DNA from: Affinirhizobium lemnae
GTDB taxonomy: Bacteria; Pseudomonadota; Alphaproteobacteria; Rhizobiales; Rhizobiaceae
Assembly (NCBI RefSeq): GCF_022968395.1
Contig: NZ_JALJQZ010000033.1
Location: 1-44,330, forward strand
Direction of reading: 5' to 3'
Length of the DNA stretch: 44,330 nt
Positions 42,349 through 44,330 of the stretch are shown here, piece after piece. A model generated the notes under the pieces. The model searched no databases. It had not been told where the DNA came from and saw only the letters and a list, made by a program, of their open reading frames with translations. Position 1 is the first letter of the stretch. Every line of letters begins with the position of its first letter. The position numbers and the translations under genes are program-made.

Positions 42349-43023
42349 ATGAAATCCGCCGTCGTTCAATTGCCCGGTCTGAACCGCGACCGTGACATGA
42401 TTGCAGCTCTCACGCGCATTTCCGGTCAGGCGCCAGTCACCGTATGGCAGACGGAAACGGATATCCCGGATGTGGATCTGATCGTCATTCCCGGCGGCTT
42501 CTCCTACGGCGACTATCTGCGCTGCGGTGCAATCGCCGCCCGGATGCCTGTCATGGACGCTATCCGCCGCAAGGCCGAGGCTGGCGTGAAGGTGCTTGGG
42601 GTCTGTAATGGTTTTCAGATCCTAGTGGAAGCAGGCATGCTTCCCGGTGCGCTGATGCGGAATGTCTCGCTGAAGTTCGTCTGCAAGGAAATCAAGCTTG
42701 AGGTCGTTAACGCCGATACGGATTTCACCCGCGCTTACGAGACGGGCCAGATCATTCGCTGCCCGGTAGCTCACCATGATGGCAACTATTTCGTGGAAAG
42801 CGAAACGCTCAAGTCGCTCGAAGACAACAATCAGATCGTCTTCCGCTATGCCGACGGCACCAACCCGAACGGCTCTCTGTCGGATATAGCTGGTGTTGTA
42901 AACAGGCGGGGCAATGTGCTTGGCATGATGCCACACCCGGAAAATCTTATCGAAGCCGCCCATGGCGGTAATGATGGACGCGGCATCTTCGCCTCGGCTC
43001 TCGAAGTCGTCGCGGCTGCCTGA
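42349..43023 (+). CDS. purQ: FGAM synthase glutaminase subunit PurQ
   Basis: 224 residues. The start [20 protein letters not shown] is preceded by TTTTGAGG; 28 in-frame codons upstream lie in the gap after purS and are rejected. It is a class I glutamine amidotransferase: [17 protein letters not shown] (oxyanion strand region), the nucleophile Cys86 in [10 protein letters not shown], and the His-Glu pair in [15 protein letters not shown]. It provides ammonia to PurL. It is 124 bp after purS and is followed by a lipoprotein gene. Confidence 0.96.
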   Translation: MKSAVVQLPGLNRDRDMIAALTRISGQAPVTVWQTETDIPDVDLIVIPGGFSYGDYLRCGAIAARMPVMDAIRRKAEAGVKVLGVCNGFQILVEAGMLPGALMRNVSLKFVCKEIKLEVVNADTDFTRAYETGQIIRCPVAHHDGNYFVESETLKSLEDNNQIVFRYADGTNPNGSLSDIAGVVNRRGNVLGMMPHPENLIEAAHGGNDGRGIFASALEVVAAA

Positions 43024-43051
43024 CCAACCGCCAGAAATATCGAGAAGACAG

Positions 43052-43441
43052 ATGCATAATTTGACGATCGGCCTCGTGACAATTCTGGCAGCAACAGCGC
43101 TCACGGCCTGCCAGTCCGATCGTCAACAGCCTCAGCCCCAGAACCGGGCTGCACTGCCCACCATGGAAAGGGTAGCGCTTGCTGCCAACTCCTGCTGGTT
43201 CAAATCGGGAGACGCGGCGTTCAAGGATTATCGTCTCGCGCCCGAACTGAATTCCTTCTCCGGCCGTCCCCGTATTCTGGCGGTGCCGCGCCACAGTCCC
43301 GAATCAAGACCCCTTCTCGTCGTCCAGGCGGAGGGAAATCCCGCTCGGCTGGACGCATTTGGCCCACTTGCCGATGGGCCCCAAGGCGCCCGCATCAAGC
43401 AGGATGTCGTGCGCTGGGCAAACGGCGGCAGAAACTGCTGA
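43052..43441 (+). CDS. Predicted lipoprotein of unknown function
   Basis: 129 residues starting MHNLTIGLVTILAATALTACQ; the lipobox LTAC predicts lipidation of Cys20. The mature part has two further cysteines (NSCWFKS and a C-terminal RNC) which could pair. The segments CWFKSGDAAFKDYRLAPELNS (written here in parts: CWFKSGDAAF, KDYRLAPELNS) and LVVQAEGNPARLDAFGPLA look conserved, but no named family is recognised. It begins 28 bp after purQ and may be read from the same transcript, without any evident link to purine synthesis. Confidence 0.75.
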   Translation: MHNLTIGLVTILAATALTACQSDRQQPQPQNRAALPTMERVALAANSCWFKSGDAAFKDYRLAPELNSFSGRPRILAVPRHSPESRPLLVVQAEGNPARLDAFGPLADGPQGARIKQDVVRWANGGRNC

Positions 43442-43601
43442 ACCGCCCGCCCTGTTGTGGCAAAAATGTGATCTTCGAGAACAATCGCCCGAGCGGGACT
43501 CCGGTCCGTTCAAGGCTGCTTGCTGCTATAGTTAACTAACGCCTAATCTAACTCCAGAGATTCGCTGCCTCACTGAAGGTGGCCACAGGGGCGGTAGACC
43601 T

Positions 43602-44186
43602 ATGACGCACAAGATGGTTTCGAGCCTGATCGGAACAACTGCCATTCTGCTTGCACTGTGTTCGCCGGTGATGGCGGCAGATACCGCAATCGCCCCTGGA
43701 GCCGGCCCCCTCTTCGACGAAGCCCGCTTCGGAGCCTACGGCGCAATCGACAATACATACAGCAACGACGAGAAAGGGTTCTTCGTCACCGGCATGCTGT
43801 TCTTCGATCCGTGGGATCATGACAATGCACAAGGATGGCAGAAGCTCGCCCGCCCCCGTGTCCATGTCGGTGCGGACATCAGTACCGCTGGCGAAACCAA
43901 CCAGGCCTATGCCGGTTTTTCCTGGACCTTCGATCTGAACGAACGCTTCTTCCTGGAAGCCGGTTTCGGCGGGAGCGTGAATGATGGCAAGCTTCGATTT
44001 GATGGTGGACGTGGCCCCTATCTCGGTTGCCATGCGCTGTTCCACGAATACATGGCGGCAGGCGTCAACGTAAACGATAACTGGCGTGTCATCGCTCAGG
44101 TCGAGCACTCGTCCCATGCCGGGCTTTGCGGCGATTGGAACAGTGGCCTCACGCGCGCAGGCGTGCTCGTCGGCTATAAGTTCTAA
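43602..44186 (+). CDS. PagL-like acyloxyacyl hydrolase family, outer-membrane protein
   Basis: 194 residues with a signal peptide (cleavage near VMA-AD). The body is an alternating beta-barrel pattern ending in a C-terminal Phe (AGVLVGYKF), as expected for outer-membrane barrels. The segment GPYLGCHALFHEYMAAGVNV followed by VEHSSHAGLCG and a GLTRAGV strand resembles PagL/lipid A 3-O-deacylases. PagL uses a His-Ser-Glu triad in an HxSNA-type motif; here it reads HSSHAG, keeping His and Ser but with His for the usual Asn. Two cysteines (LGCHAL, GLCGDW) could pair. Deacylase activity is inferred from fold only. Confidence 0.72.
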   Translation: MTHKMVSSLIGTTAILLALCSPVMAADTAIAPGAGPLFDEARFGAYGAIDNTYSNDEKGFFVTGMLFFDPWDHDNAQGWQKLARPRVHVGADISTAGETNQAYAGFSWTFDLNERFFLEAGFGGSVNDGKLRFDGGRGPYLGCHALFHEYMAAGVNVNDNWRVIAQVEHSSHAGLCGDWNSGLTRAGVLVGYKF

Positions 44187-44187
44187 A

Positions 44188-44232
44188 GCATGTCGCGCAA
44201 AAGTGCGCAGCGGTTTTGCGAAAACGACATGC
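44188..44232. repeat. Palindromic Rhizobiaceae-type intergenic repeat
   Basis: GCATGTCG (44188-44195) and CGACATGC (44225-44232) are exact inverses. Inside them CGCAAAA (44196-44202) and TTTTGCG (44214-44220) pair as well, with an AAAA bulge on the right. The sequence resembles the short palindromic intergenic repeats dispersed in Rhizobium/Agrobacterium genomes (RIME-like). It starts 2 bp after the PagL-like gene stop and may also serve as its transcript end. The final 98 bp of the window hold no recognised gene. Confidence 0.6.
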
Positions 44233-44330
44233 GTCAAAACAAAGAGACAAAGCGCTAGAGTCTGTCAGTTTTAAATTGAACCATAACCTGCATGTCTGAA
44301 GTAGTTGGAGCACTCCTGGGGGCTGAACGC

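Noticed and set aside
43535..43560. CtrA box before the PagL-like gene (TTAACTAACGCCTAATC)
   Set aside because: Only one half-site fits; the second half has two mismatches.
1..44330. CRISPR array, toxin-antitoxin or phage-defence system
   Set aside because: No regularly spaced repeats and no nuclease, Cas, restriction or typical toxin-antitoxin motifs were found on either strand.

Overview
The window looks like a piece of a Rhizobiales chromosome, most likely Rhizobiaceae (Agrobacterium/Allorhizobium/Rhizobium group). Reasons: a sufS2-B-C-D-S1-T-A operon behind an Irr-type iron box, TTAA-N7-TTAAC boxes of the CtrA type, the purC-purS-purQ order next to a DUF1476 gene, and the high-GC coding style. 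No species is claimed.

Left edge (1-3982): a decayed IS21-family element (istA tail, frameshifted istB) whose istB is interrupted by an apparently intact IS3-family element (1614-2883). Two small coupled orphan genes follow, ending in a lipoprotein. A tRNA-Lys on the minus strand has its 3' end facing this IS-rich stretch, so the left edge may be the end of an integrated element. Next (4089-5895) come two small minus-strand genes (DUF2171; a secreted protein) and a GntR/FCD regulator.

Iron-sulfur block (5956-13063, minus): sufS2, sufB, sufC, sufD, sufS1, sufT and sufA form one operon for cluster assembly. A divergent alpha/beta hydrolase shares its promoter region. Then follow a membrane diguanylate cyclase, tyrS, an ABC-2 transporter whose ATPase is broken by an in-frame stop, and a large AsmA/YhdP-like protein.

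The plus-strand block 21934-26724 holds a one-cysteine Bcp/PrxQ peroxiredoxin coupled to a di-iron ferritin-like protein, an M23 endopeptidase behind a CtrA box, a DEAD-box RNA helicase and a Nudix hydrolase. A tight seven-gene minus-strand operon (32440-26734) encodes a flavin reductase, a MoxR ATPase, a CoxE-type VWA protein, a two-gene XdhC, a MocA-type cytidylyltransferase fusion and a TfoX-like protein. This is a maturation kit for molybdenum hydroxylases, with no such enzyme in the window.

The right part carries a periplasmic binding protein, rpe, a small membrane protein, purB, a tannase-family esterase without the family's usual disulfide, an RBBP9-like hydrolase, and a triple-PAS diguanylate cyclase behind a CtrA box and an 11-bp hairpin. 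It ends with a DUF1476 gene, purC-purS-purQ, a lipoprotein, a PagL-like outer-membrane protein and a palindromic intergenic repeat. No CRISPR array, rRNA, phage module or recognisable defence system was seen. The most interesting signals are regulatory (CtrA, Irr, hairpins) or concern altered key residues in otherwise familiar families.
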